DNA from: Tubiluchus corallicola
Lineage: Eukaryota; Priapulida; Priapulimorpha; Priapulimorphida; Tubiluchidae
Assembly: GCA_030141605.1 (NCBI GenBank)
Contig: JAQGDQ010002367.1
Coordinates: 620,501-684,500, forward strand
Direction: 5' to 3'
Length of the DNA: 64,000 nt
Positions 1 through 12,500 of the stretch are shown here, in pieces; position 1 is the first letter of the stretch; every line of letters begins with the position of its first letter. The position numbers and the translations under genes were made by a program. The notes under the pieces are model-generated. The model had not been told where the DNA came from. It made no database searches and saw nothing but the letters and a program-made list of their open reading frames with translations.

Positions 1-255
1 TTGATCAGTTGTTTTTGATGTAGCTACAACACAAATGTCTTTTTTATAGGTAAAAACTTAACTGGTGATTATTGTTCATCAGTTGGCAAAGTGTTTAAAA
101 TTTATGTTACATATAAAAATGATTGATAGTCTCACTATGATTGTTTTATCAGCCCATTAGGGGGAAAACTGCTGAAATAAATAAATAATAATTGTGAGAC
201 TATAAATGGCAAATTTCAGGAGAACTCTAACTCTTTCATCAAATTTATCCCTTCC

Positions 256-480
<225 letters not shown>

Positions 481-565
481 CTCCCTTTCCTTTTCTGGAA
501 CTGAAAATAAAGCATTTGAAATATTCTTGTATGCTGAGTGACATTAATTCAATTCTCTTGTACAG

Positions 566-2976
566 GTGTTATGTCTAAAGGAAAACAATCCAGGTTTGAC
601 TGGTGTGGTGAGTAAAGACTCTGTAAATAACTGGGTATATAAATCTAAAGGTTGTGTCATCATTGCTATTTTAGAAACTTGACAAATGACAATGGCTTGC
701 ACAATGTTGACCGAACTGTTTACAAAACTTTGGTGTACAAGCTATCCTGTATATTCAAGTACATGCAACTTGCAGTTAGAATTGAACACAATGGTATTAT
801 TCTGGTTCATTTTAAGTCACTACCTTGTAATCTTTTTGCATACTAAGCACAGAGCTAGTGCAATTAGTTTATGATGAGTAAATTGATTTAGGTTTAGTTG
901 TTTTGCAAATGTAACATTGAAAGGAATGGACTTAAACTTTACTTAGGTGACGTACAGTTGTGGAAATCATGGTATAGGTGTCGCCTATGCTGCTAAGCTG
1001 AATGGTATAAGCTGCACAATAGTGATGCCATCTAACGCGCCACAAGTCAGAATTGATGCTATAGAAAGCTATGGAGCGAAAGTTGTGTTTTGTGAGCCAA
1101 ATACATGTGCATCAAGGTATTTTAAATTTTAGAAAATAATAACCAAGTCTGTTCATGATTTACCATTCTGAAACTTGATTTACTAGTTGTAGTAGGCTGT
1201 GTGATGAACATCGTAGTGTGTGTGAAACTAGATTGAATTGGGCCGGCCAAGTGGGGGAAGACAGAAGAGACTGGGTTAGTACAGTCTGGTACCAGAGTCA
1301 TGAGACTAGATGGTATTGTACTGTCTAGTACTAATAAGTTTAGAATACCATCATTTTGTATGCATACGGAAACTCGTTAACTAATTTATATTTAACTTTC
1401 AGTGCAGTCAGTCATTTGAAAGGTAGTATAGAATAAATACTGTAATGTGTGTGAATTTGATCGGAATTAATTAAAAGAACTGAGTGCTCATTTGTTTCCC
1501 TAACAGGGAGGAAATTTGTGAAAAGATTGCAGAGGAAATGGGTCTGGTGTATGTGTCTTCATCGGATGATCCTGACATAATAGCCGGACAGGTAAAAAAG
1601 TCTTACTTTTTATAGATTCATAATACACTCTTTGTCTTGTCATGTGACAGAACATTAAACAATATAAAGCATAGGTTGCAGGTACTTTAAAGCATGTTTT
1701 CAGACCTATACTGTGTAAAATAAATGCTTTTCTGGCTTCCTAAGAAAGTGAAATAATTTCTAATACTATTTCTAGCTTTAAAGCTGTACGTCAGTAAAAA
1801 CATATGGGCATACAAATCCTCCTATAAAACGGAAATAAAATTGTGAAATGACTTTTTATCGTTTACTAATATCATATACTAATATAAAAATGCGTGCATG
1901 TACATGTGTGAGTGGACACTAAAAAGCTAGCCCTAAAGTACCATTTAGCTGAGAATTTTTACCCAATATGCAATACTATAAACACTAGCACTTTGCAATT
2001 TTGCTAAAAAAGTCTAAAAAATAAGCATTTTATGTTTGATATTGTCATGAACCCCTTAAAAATCAAAAAACTAAATATCGGTGTGATTGTATCAACTTTG
2101 GGCGTGTCAGTTTTAGTTTTCATCATTTATTCATTTATTTTATCTTATTCATCTATTTTTGTTCATTTACTCATTTATTTTATTTCATTTTATTCAGATT
2201 TTTAATTTTTAAAAACTACAGAAACTTAGAAAGAAAGACCAATTAATTATTATTATCATATATATCATTGATAGTATAATCAAGCATAAAATGTTTATAT
2301 TTTGGACTTTCTTAGCACAAATTAATGGGCAAGTGCTAAACTGTAGTCCCACTATTACTGTAGTTTACCATGTTATTTTTATATTGAGATTAGATAAAAG
2401 TTCTTGACATTAGATAAAAGTGTATGACATTTAAAAAGGGCTTACTTTTTGTATCCGCCTTGTATATTTATGTAAAATAATCAGATAATAAATCCATTAC
2501 AGGGCACACTGGGCATTGAATTTCTTGAACAGCAGTCAGATTTAGATGCCATCTTTGTTAGCATTGGTGGTGGGGGAATGAGTTCTGGGATTGCCATAGC
2601 AACCAAAGCTATCAAGCCAGCATGTAAAGGTATTAAAGTAGGAAAAGTCTCTCCTGAATATTGCCACGGTAAAGAAAGAAAATGCCCTTAAAGTAAAAAA
2701 AATTATTTGATTACATTGCGACCAATTAAACCTGAGGTATAGATCAGTGTCAGCATGCTCACTTCCTGCCTGGGAAGTCGCATTTTCAATTCAAGACGAG
2801 TCATAGCAAAGACATAAGAAAGGGTACTGCTAGTTCTTCAACCAAGCACATGGGTTTATTGAAGTGACCTGTGGGTAATAGTAATTGGGACCGCTTTGAA
2901 AATAAGTATTGAATTAGTTCACGTGTTATCACTAGAACATATTCTAAATGAAATTATTATTATTATTATTATTATT

Positions 2977-3014
<38 letters not shown>

Positions 3015-6000
3015 TATTATTATCATTATCATTATCATTATTAATAATAATTGACTAATTTTTAAAATGAATTAAAACATTATATGCTTGATTGAGTAAT
3101 GAATAAATACCAAAAACAGTCTACTCAAGTTAAACTAGATCGTGTCACTAAAACACAATTTTTTCTCTGTTTAACATGATTATGACATATTTATTATTTA
3201 TTACCAATTTTACCTGATGGTATAGCTCAGTGTTAGCATGCTTGTCATGGGTTCAGTTCCAGTGTGAGTAATACAAAAGACAAAAAATGGTACTGCTACT
3301 TCTTCCACCATGCGCATGGGTTTATCGAAGTAACATGTGAAGTATCAAAATAACAGTAATCTGGACCATCTTGGAAATAAGTATTGAGTTACTTAATGTG
3401 TTATTTATTATAATTATTATTAATAATTTATAAAGTGCATAATACATGTAAAAATATGATCTAATGAGGCTGCGCATGCATAAAATTAATTTAAAATTAT
3501 GAAAGGTATAGAAAATATCAGATGTCTAGTAGTAACTAAATCTGGTAAATAAAATGTTTCATGTGACATTCGCGTTCCAGTCCATTAAAAATTACGAAAA
3601 ATTATTAAAATCTGTGACAAATTACTACTAGTTTAGTTTAGTTTACTTCCAAAAGCCGTAATTATTACTAATTTAAAAGGATGTAATCAATAAAGATTTA
3701 AAATGGCTTTATGAATTTAATATTAACTGGCAGGGGATTTCTGATCAAATAGGCAGCCATATAAGCTGTGCATTGAATATTGGTTTATGTAAATTTGTTT
3801 TTCAGTTTTTCTTGTTGAACCAAAAGGAAAAAATCTTGAGGAATGTCTGTACGCCGGTGGGTATTAAATTTATTTTTCTCATGTTATTTGTATATGAGCA
3901 CTGGTAGTCCTAAAGAAAGTATATATGTATATTATAAACATACAGTTCTACCCTTTAAAAGTGCCCGAATATAATTAGCAAGTACTTTTAATTTGGGCTT
4001 CCATTATATATATATATAAGTCCTTGTGTGTATCTTATGTGAAAACTTAATTCCTATTCAAAATAAAAGACTATGAAATGCTTTGAAGCTTGTATTCCCG
4101 ATACAGCTCTAATAAAAATATTTTAATAAATATATTATTTAACTTAAAGCTCAATGGTATTATTAATCAACTTTTTATTATGAAACAAAACTTCATCATT
4201 TTGTTCAACACTCCTTATGGAAACAACTGTTTTACAATTTGACTCATTTACGGAATTCAATTCTATAAACTTTTGGTAAATTAAATTATGGTTTTGTGGA
4301 GTTAAAATATAAACTTCTGGTGGTAGCAGAGCTTTTTACCTAGCCAATATTGACAGAAAAGCCGGACCCAATCTTAAACTGTAGATCAAAACAATCTACT
4401 ATGTAAAATATTAAAGGTGAAGATACTACTTTTTCAGTAATGACTTACATGAAAGTATTATTACCACACAAAATGCAATTTCTTGTTCACACGGCTACTT
4501 CACTGTTACACGCATTTCGCCATTCGTTAGACGGGCACTAGTGCATTTGGGTAATGTGTTGCACAAAAAACAGATGCTGCACCTCTCAGTTCGGAGGTGT
4601 TCATTTGTGGCATAGTGCACATATTCGAAAGCTGATGCATGAGCAAATTTGAGATTTTAATTTTTATCTTGAAACTTGCTAAGTTTTAGTATATCACACT
4701 GAATGTTGTACAGTACCACTGTTCTTCAATTTACGCTTTTGAAAACGTGCAATATGGTCGTGGAAGGTTTGCATTATTGAAAATTATGTTCATTTGTGAT
4801 GTCATCAATAGTTGGACTTGTCCCTCCACAGTTAATTAAGTTTTTAATTTATTATTTAATTATCAGAAATGCTTTTGGAGTATTGATGTTAAAATGTATA
4901 GTTTTTACCGTACTTCAAAATGGGGTAGGATATTAAAAATCATCCTGTTTTCCTTTAAGTACCATATGTGACAATATTGTGATATTTTCTTGAGGGGATA
5001 GTTAAGTGGTTTTCATCTACCTAGTTCTGAGTTTCTAAGTTAAAGTTCTGTAAACATTTTGTTGTGCATATATGTTGCTCTTACATTTATGCTTTTCATT
5101 TATATAGGTGATGTAGAAAAATGCACACCTCTTCACCATATTGACACAATTGCTGATTCCATTCGTTGCAACCTTGGAAAGTTGCCACTTGCAATATTGT
5201 GCCAACATGCTGAAAATGACGTCTTTACTGTGGTAAAACAACTTGCATTTGCAGGATCGACATTTTGTGATATTTTGCTTTATTTTGATAGCTATTGGAA
5301 GATGAATGCTGATTGAGATTTTAATTTTTAACATGGTATTGTAGTCTCTTAAATGTTGTTAGCCTGGTCATGTTTTTATTTTACTAATGGTTTTCAACAT
5401 AGTCATGTGACACATTAGTGGTAGCAACACAGTCTGTAAGCCTACTATTGATTACTAGCAAGATTTGAGATTAGAGTGATAGATATTTATTCATACAACA
5501 CACATTTATATCACTAATTGCATGATAAAATTAGTGGATCAGCTAAAATTAGTGGATGTGCTGCTTCAGAAAATTTTTAGCCATTGTTTTAATATTGTGT
5601 AAAATGAACACATAAAAAACAAACACATAAAAAGACACAACAGACACTGAGCCAAAAGGGAACATTATCTTACACTTGCACAACAGTGTCAGCTTTGTGT
5701 GAGCAACAGTGCTCTCTCTACCTCGCATGCAGCTTCTTATCTCGGACATGTGCACATGGCCGCATGCACACAACAGCCAAACACTGCATTGCTGGAACTG
5801 TGAAGCACACAGTTCCCCATACAAGGATTTTCATAATTTTTTCATGAATACATTTTTCGTGTATTTTTTTCATGACATTAAACTTAATGATTATATAACG
5901 TACAAGTATAAAGAAAGAATTATGAAAAAAGACTCATTATATTGAATTGTATCAATAGTATTGAGTAAAAATAGGGGTGCTGCAGTTCTGCAGTGCCGAG

Positions 6001-7924
6001 TACTCACAAGCCGTCACTGATAGTAGTTTTGTAGTTTACCAAGATACAAATATATATATTCACCTTAGGCACAGTTTTTATCTATTTGTTTGATTGTTGC
6101 TTATTTGTTTGAACTGTTTATTTTTGTTTGTTTACAATTGCTTATAACAGGCCACAAAAAGCATTTAAAAATTTTACCACTTAAGACTTACAACTCATCT
6201 ATTCAAACGAACTGAAGCGAGATTTTAAACTACAAAGCAAAAAATAATTAATGCAACATAACTTGTCATTTTTCTTTCAGACTGATGATGAAATAATAAC
6301 AGTCATGAAATTCATGTGGGAACGAACAAAGGTCTGTTGCTTTAATACTTTAGTAATTGTGTCTTATATTGCTGTTTGGTTTTGTGAGCTCATTTTTGTA
6401 AAAAATTTAGATAGTCAAACGTGTGAGGACTTGAAGGGTAAAGAATGGGTAAGCAGCAGAAATTGACGTCAGCGAATTACATCTACAGTCTTCAAGTGAA
6501 TGGCGGCATCTACTGCACCTGGTAGTTTGTTGTATTTTCTTTAAGTTGTAGTGATAGCAATAATGTAAACCCAACATGCTAAATGATGTTTCTTTTCCTT
6601 TAGTATTATTTTTCCCCAATGGCAGTTTGTAGCTAAAATTAGGTGGGTGCTGCTTCAGAAAATTTTTAGCCATTGTTTTAATACTGTGTAAAACAAAACA
6701 AACATATGTAATTTTAATGTTGTAATTTGTTATCGTAATTTTAAATAAGCAAATGTACGAAAAGTTATACATAAACTTCATAAAATCCTAAACAAAAAAA
6801 ATATTGTGCTTACGAATAGTCTAAATTGACGCAATTCAAGGATATGCCAGTACACGGTTTTTAAGCATGTGACAACTGACAACATGCACTGTGTGAGTGA
6901 CAGTGCTTTCTCTACCTAAAGTGCAGCATTTTATCTCAGACATGTGTGCATGGTTACATGTGGACAACAGCCAAACACTGCGTTGCTGAACCTATAGAGT
7001 GCACAGTGCTGGACCTGTGAACCACACAGTTCCGTCACGTGCCCTGGTTCCGTACAAGTATAAAGAAAGAATTAAAGAAAACACTCATTATATTGAATAT
7101 GATCGATGATATTGATTGAAAATAGGAGGTGCTGCAGTTTCACAGGACCTATACACGAGCCTGATTTTTCCTCACAGTTCTTGTTTTTAGGTTTGCAGTC
7201 TTTAAGGCCTACTGTATAACAATCTGCACTATAAATTATTGAAACGGAACATACTTTTTTTTCAATAAATGACTTACTTGAAAGAATTATTGCCACAACT
7301 ACATAATTTTGCATTCACGTGGCTAGTTCTTCATGCCATTCGCTAGTTAAATGGACACTAGCTCCTACATCTCGGAAATGTGTTGCACAAAAAATAGGTG
7401 CTGTACCTCTCAGTTCAGAAGCGTTCGGTTGTGACCTTTCATCATGCTTCAAAATAGGATGTAATGTGAAAAATCATTGTGTTCTTCTTTGAGTTATGTT
7501 GATTAAATCTTATTCTCCCAGTAGTAAAAAATAGAACACTCTTAAAATTTCTTTGTCATGTATTTATCTATTCTCATCTTACAACTTGAGAATGTATTTT
7601 GCATTAACCCTTCCAATTTCAGAGAGTCATGGAAGTTGCCATTTCCAGTTGTGTCATTCTCGATGAGGGAAAGTGTGAAATAATTGCCCTTAAGTCCAAT
7701 TGATTACTGTTATGAGTTTTGACAATTCTTTTCAAATTCAGAGGTTAAGACTGGTGTTTTTTTTTCAGTTAGTGATAGAAGCAAGTGCAGCTCTTACTGT
7801 TGCTGCTGTGCTCTCTGACAAAGCAAAACATCTCGATCCCACAATTAAAAAAATTGGAGTGGTCCTTTGTGGTGGTAATGTTGATTTGACTAATCTACCA
7901 TGGATGCCTGACTTCAAGAAGTGA
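566..7924 (+). CDS. SRR: Serine/aspartate racemase (PLP fold type II), 3' eight exons, N-terminus outside window
   Basis: Eight exons join in frame: 566-607, 947-1116, 1507-1591, 2503-2629, 3806-3856, 5108-5232, 6281-6331, 7769-7924 (stop TGA). They encode 268 residues colinear with serine racemase from about residue 66 to the end. The exon with the PLP lysine (SFKIRGA) must lie upstream. Landmarks are VTYSCGNHG (substrate loop), DIIAGQGT, the PLP-phosphate loop GGGGM, E-P at the metal site, DTIADS and the C-terminal GGNVDL. Family enzymes are cytosolic and racemize or dehydrate L-serine or L-aspartate. Against human SRR, the re-face base Ser84 is Cys, His152-Pro153-Asn154 is Ser-Ser-Ser, Ser313 (contact to the PLP ring nitrogen) is Cys, and Asp216 of the metal site aligns with Glu after a two-residue insertion. 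The three-serine loop is a hallmark described for animal aspartate racemases, so aspartate racemase is the preferred inference. Family membership is certain; substrate is not. Confidence 0.93.
2731..2954 (+). mobile_element. tRNA-derived SINE, family 1, copy 1
   Basis: A tRNA-like head (GGTATAGATCAGTGTCAGC, A box) is followed by a body with GGGTACTGCTAGTTCTTC and a 3' end running into (ATT)n. It is colinear with the copy starting at 3211 and shares its body with the inverted copy at 36541-36806. It lies in the sense orientation in a racemase intron. Confidence 0.75.
2953..3050. repeat. (ATT)n(ATC)n compound trinucleotide repeat
   Basis: About 95 bp of ATT, then ATC, then ATT/ATC repeats directly follow SINE copy 1. 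It most likely expanded from the SINE tail. Confidence 0.93.
3211..3425 (+). mobile_element. tRNA-derived SINE, family 1, copy 2
   Basis: The head GGTATAGCTCAGTGTTAGC is a good pol III A box, and GGTTCAGTTCC is a B-box match. The body (ACAAAAGAC, then ATGGTACTGCTACTTCTTC, then ATGGGTTTATCGAAGT) matches copy 1, and the element ends in a TTATTATAATTATTATT tail. It is in the sense orientation in the same racemase intron. Confidence 0.82.
4363..4962 (+). repeat. Dispersed ~600-bp repeat, copy A
   Basis: This block runs from AAAGCCGGACCCAATC to ATCATCCTGTTTTCCTTTAA. It is colinear with 27472-27945 and in part with 7190-7500. Shared words include ATGTGTTGCACAAAA, GCACTAGTGC-like segments, GTCATCA..TAGTTGGA and AATTATCAGAAA. 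It has no coding capacity and no clear terminal inverted repeat, so its class is unknown. It lies in the intron between racemase exons ending 3856 and starting 5108. Confidence 0.7.
5541..6015 (+). repeat. Left member of an intronic direct duplication
   Basis: It starts with GCTGCTTCAGAAAATTTTTA and ends near GTGCTGCAGTTCTGCAG. The same order of blocks recurs at 6633-7160: CTTCAGAAAATTTTTAGCC, the CAGTGCT-CTCTACCT block, ACAACAGCCAAACACTGC, CACACAGTTCC, TACAAGTATAAAGAAAGAAT. It lies in the intron before the racemase exon at 6281. Confidence 0.7.
6633..7160 (+). repeat. Right member of the intronic direct duplication
   Basis: It is colinear with 5541-6015 but diverged and longer, with an extra GAACCTATAGAGTGCACAG segment. 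The racemase exon 6281-6331 lies between the two copies. Sequence just upstream (6520-6620, minus strand) resembles 34575-34700, so a further dispersed repeat abuts it. Confidence 0.7.
7190..7500 (+). repeat. Dispersed repeat, partial copy B
   Basis: It matches the first half of copy A (4363-4962) and of copy C (27472-27945), including the stretch up to GTGTTGCACAAAAAATAGGTG and CTGTACCTCTCAGTTC. The second half is replaced by AATAGGATGTAATGTGAAAA. It lies in the last racemase intron. Confidence 0.65.
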
Positions 7925-8280
7925 GAGGCTGAGATGCTCTAGAGAAAATGTTATAGGCTTTTTAGTCACTTTGTAGGTCTTTCACAAACTTATTGTTTTG
8001 TAACTCTTAGCATTAACCTGTGTTTGCTTATGAATGGTGAGCAAGAATCCAAGTAACAGTAATTATTGTCTTGATTCAGACAAGTTCGAAACTTGACCAA
8101 TCGCTGCTGAGCACAGTGAATTGACCACAGCTTCAAACATTTGGATACTTTCAAGAGCCAAACACACAGCAATAGGTAGCCTAGCATGATTCTGTCACTT
8201 GTGGTTCTTCGGTATACCCAATCTTGAACTTGGACAAATTCTCTATTCTGACCTTGTGCTCATCTCTTATTTTTTGAAAT

Positions 8281-8286
8281 AATAAA
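8281..8286 (+). terminator. Candidate poly(A) signal of the racemase gene
   Basis: AATAAA lies 357 nt after the stop codon at 7924. It is the first canonical signal downstream in the sense strand. Cleavage is inferred, not seen. Confidence 0.45.
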
Positions 8287-8639
8287 AATAGTAAGTTGAC
8301 TGATTTTCATAACTCATTTAATGTATCGTACTGATTATTTTTTACAAATTTTCAATTTATTCAGAAAAAATTTTATGTCTATATTTACAAATAAGTTATT
8401 TTTTATTAAATTTATTAATCGTGCTTTAGTGATGAGATGTGATAGTTAAATTTTACTGAAGTTTAGTAAATAAATAAATTTTGATAAATAAGCTGTTGTG
8501 TGATATTATTAATAAAGTATTTTGTCAAAGTGAGGCCAGTAAGCTGGTTAACATAACAAGTGCAAGCCACTCTTTCATCTGTTATCAAAACTGCTATAAG
8601 TTAAGAACTGCACCGTAACACACTAGTGTGTAGTTTAAG

Positions 8640-9376
8640 CTTCAATAAAGCAGAATTAAAGGGACCGTGAAGGCTCTCATTTTGTTTGATAGCAGTGTTA
8701 TTTGGTAGTTATGGCAATGATGTCGACAGTAATCCTGATCCGGACGGTAGCATCGATGATGATGATGACGTTGACGATGATGGTGGTGGTGTATGATGAT
8801 GGTAATGATGATGATGATGGTGACTTTAAAGATGTGGAAGTGGCAGTAATGGTGATGTCATTCTTTGTTGTCATCGTTGCTGTGACCACATAAGTGAAAT
8901 AATAGCAATTCCTCGTTCAATTTTCTGGTGCAGATACTTACTCAAAATTTCAAGATGACGTGAATCCCATACAAGCAAGTTTTACGTTATTTGGAACCTG
9001 ATGATGCGATTAATCGCACCAACTTGTAATGATGTTCATTCGTGCTTTGTGCAGTAGTATATAAAAATGCTTTTTCTCAGTGTTAATTACCATTTACTTA
9101 TAACATACTAAGATATTGGGTCATATTTGTTTGATTATGGACTATGGAAAAACCTATATATAGATTAATGCATCCCACAATGTAATTTTGTTTGTGAACA
9201 ACAGCTATTGTTATAACCTCTATAACCAGGCGATTAAGAAATAAATGCAATTCAACCCGTGTCACTTGTCAAGGGGGTGCACAATTCAACCTAGGTCACA
9301 TGTCAATAGGGGCCACACAATTCAACACGTGTCACGGGGCTGCACAATTCAACCCAGGTCACGTGTCACCAGGGTC
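8640..9376. repeat. Convergent intergenic spacer with (GAT)n tract and a ~34-bp minisatellite
   Basis: This spacer separates the 3' ends of the racemase (+) and GT49 (-) genes. A degenerate GAT/GTG trinucleotide tract lies at about 8745-8845. At 9248-9376 there are four imperfect ~34-bp units containing CACAATTCAACC and GTCACGTGTCA. No gene was recognised between 7925 and 9570. Confidence 0.65.
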
Positions 9377-9570
9377 CCAATTCTCATATAAATATTATTA
9401 AAACACATGTAAAACGTATGTCAAATGAAAACTGAATAGCGTTGCAATTAGTTATCCTATTTGCACAGGGGATTACACGGTTTGTCTCGTGGACTTTCAG
9501 AGATAATACTTTCTTGGCAATACACACTCCTTTGTACACGTTTAAATGTTATGCAAGACATTATTTAACA

Positions 9571-12500
9571 TCAAAAATCGGTTTTCCCAGTATGAGTATT
9601 CGTCTTATTTATAGTCCAATTGTTGCTCCCAGTTTGTAATGCATTTGTTGACGTTTTAGCTACCTTGTTAAGAAATTTAAATTTTCCTACAAAGAAGCCT
9701 AGCGAATCTTCGTCTTTTGATTTCTTTGCTGTACAACTTCTCACTAAATCTCGATGATAGTACTTGTATTTTGATATCATCCTTTTGACATAATCATCAA
9801 AAAGTGGCTTGTTTTGCTCTATATTTGCGCCGTACTTTTTTCGATAGCTCTCCTTGTCTGTTACGATACCCTTGTGTACGAGGAAAGCGTTGTCTAACAC
9901 CACGAAGGCGTAATTCTGCAAACACATTTCGAATAAATGCTGTATTTTATCGTATCCATTGCCCCTGAATTGTTCTTCGTGCATGGGCTCTTTATTAGTA
10001 CCTGAAAAAAAGATTTAAATGAATCGGAACAGACGATGAAATTATGTGCGCCACATATAAATGCATATAATTACGCTTATAGTTTCTTGAACATTAGACA
10101 TACTTGACGCCTGACAGCACGCATATTTACATCTTTTCCCAGAACTGCTTCATTATGGAATTTCTTACTAGCACCTGCTTATATTCTCGTGCAGTTTTGT
10201 GTGATCGCTGAGAGTCCTGTACGTGTCTGGCTTCTATATCTCACGTGCATTTCATTTTAACTCATTTTCTTTTTATATAATGGCCGCACATCTAAACTTA
10301 ATACACCTCAGCATACTTGCCAGAAGGCTTGTTTGACATCATTATCAATGACAACCCTCTAAAATAAGCCACTGAACAAGCTGAGGTGCATCAGCCACGT
10401 GCGGACATATGTACACCCTCATTCTACGAGATAAACAGCCAATGTTGGTGTAGCTCATTCGTAGCATGCTCGCTTTCCACCTCGGAGGTCGCGGTTTCAA
10501 CTCCAGTACGGCTGTTTCTTGGCCCAAGCGCCCGGACTATATCCTGAACGAAATTATTTTTATTATAAGGTAACATATGTATATTATATTGTTGTTTTTT
10601 AATTATAATGTTATTATTAAAAAATATCAATGATACTCTCCTGAGCAAGTATGGAACCCATGTCATTCGCATAAATCGCAGGCTCTTTACCTCCGCCACT
10701 AACTTGCCATGTAAATTAACATATACTGTTTCAGTGATAAATAATGTTTGCTGCCATCGTGTGCAGCTATTTCACCATGTAACAGACACAGCGCCATCAG
10801 ACGTCAGCGCTGATTGTTCCCTGCTAAGTAGTGCAGTATTCCAATGAACCGTTTACTACATTATCCGTTATTACGTAATTTCCTTACTATTTTTGTGTTA
10901 CACATGTTAATTTGGTGTATAGATTAGTCATTTAAATTTCAGGTATTTTTTATAACTTTTTACGTTTCACATTTGCTGGTTACCGTTAGATTATGGGAAG
11001 TCGTGATTTAAATATTAATAATGGTTTGAAAGTTGTGCACTCATCATAGAGGACTTTTCACTAGCTAACTATGGAGAAAAAGTGGCTTTTTAATTTTTTC
11101 TCTAGTTGGATACTGAACAAGTGGTTGTTCTAGGTTTTTAATTTGTTGAAATGCGTGTTTATCGTGTCACTTTCCACATGTCAAAACCTTTAAGTCGTTT
11201 CAGGTAGAAACACTTTGCACCGTACACCGTAGAATATTTAATTGCTGTAATTATTTAACTTCCTCATTGCGCCTTACATAATAGATTTCGCTACCAAGCA
11301 ACAATTTCTCGTCTAATGGTGTTACCATGGTCAGTAAAGTAGAATCTTGACCGGTGGAGTTGATTTAATATCTTGGCTTAATATGATTATTTGTTGCTTA
11401 ACGGAGGTTAAGAAACTCAATTCGTCCTGCAGACAAACCGCTGTGAGTGCAATTCTCTCTCAAACAATTTTTTGTGATCATACAGACATACGGCGCAAAC
11501 AAAAAAATGTAACATTTACTGATGATGGTACAAGCCTGCAATTAACTTAAACTGATAACTTGAAAAACAGGAAATACGAAAAATTGGCATACAATCTATA
11601 TTTGAACCAGGGCCTCTGCTTACAAAGCAGGTGCCATGATCGCTAAACTAGTCTTTGATGACGATAGCGATGACGACAGTCAACAAAGTTCCTCCCTTAC
11701 AGGATACTGACCTAATCAGCATTTTCACTGTTAGATGACGCACGCTAAACTAATTCTCTCTAATTAGAGTAATTTTAATTTTGATTAATCTTCAGCTTGT
11801 GTTTATCTATTAAGATTAATTTCTAACTTACGTCTGCTCTCCTGTTTTCTAAAATAGTTGAGCCAGTATCAGCACTAACTATGACCACTGGGTTGCTAGT
11901 GGACACACAGTACAGGGCGGCAGGAAACGCTAGACTTGCTATACAAAAATTAACATAAATATAGATGTAAATGTAGTTTAGTATTTTATTTCTTATTTAT
12001 TCTGTCTATGTCATGGTTTTCTCCGTTTTTATCTACTCCCTTCGGTTTCTTCTGTGCAATTGGGGAGGGAGCAATAAGTAAGTGTCTCCCCTTACATGTA
12101 CCATACAATCTGAGTATATTAACTATAGGTGCCTGTAACATAAAATGAGCTAATCTAGGACAAAATGACTTTTTCAGGTTTCTATCATAATTTTTACTAT
12201 TTTCTTGAGATAATCCTGATAAACTAAAGCTGTGTTGTTAAGGAATTGCGAAGTACAAAAAAAGGGGACAGCTGTATAAAATGTAAAATGCTGTGGTATT
12301 TAAATGCTTTGCGACGTCATTTCAAAAAATGGGGTAATGTCGGGCACCTGCAAGTAATGTCGGACAGTTGGGCAGGGTAGCGTCGGACGTAATTAACAAC
12401 TTCGTGGTTATGGCATTTGAATTCTAATAAATGGTTTGCAACATCGAGGCTGATCTGTGACGACATGAGAGAAATGTTATAGAATAGAATGGGCAAGTGC

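Noticed and set aside
10441-10520. Possible tRNA gene
   Set aside because: A and B boxes are present but acceptor and anticodon arms do not pair; read as a SINE head. The same holds for 11565-11662, 17340-17445, 25558-25640, 25680-25750 and 47515-47600.
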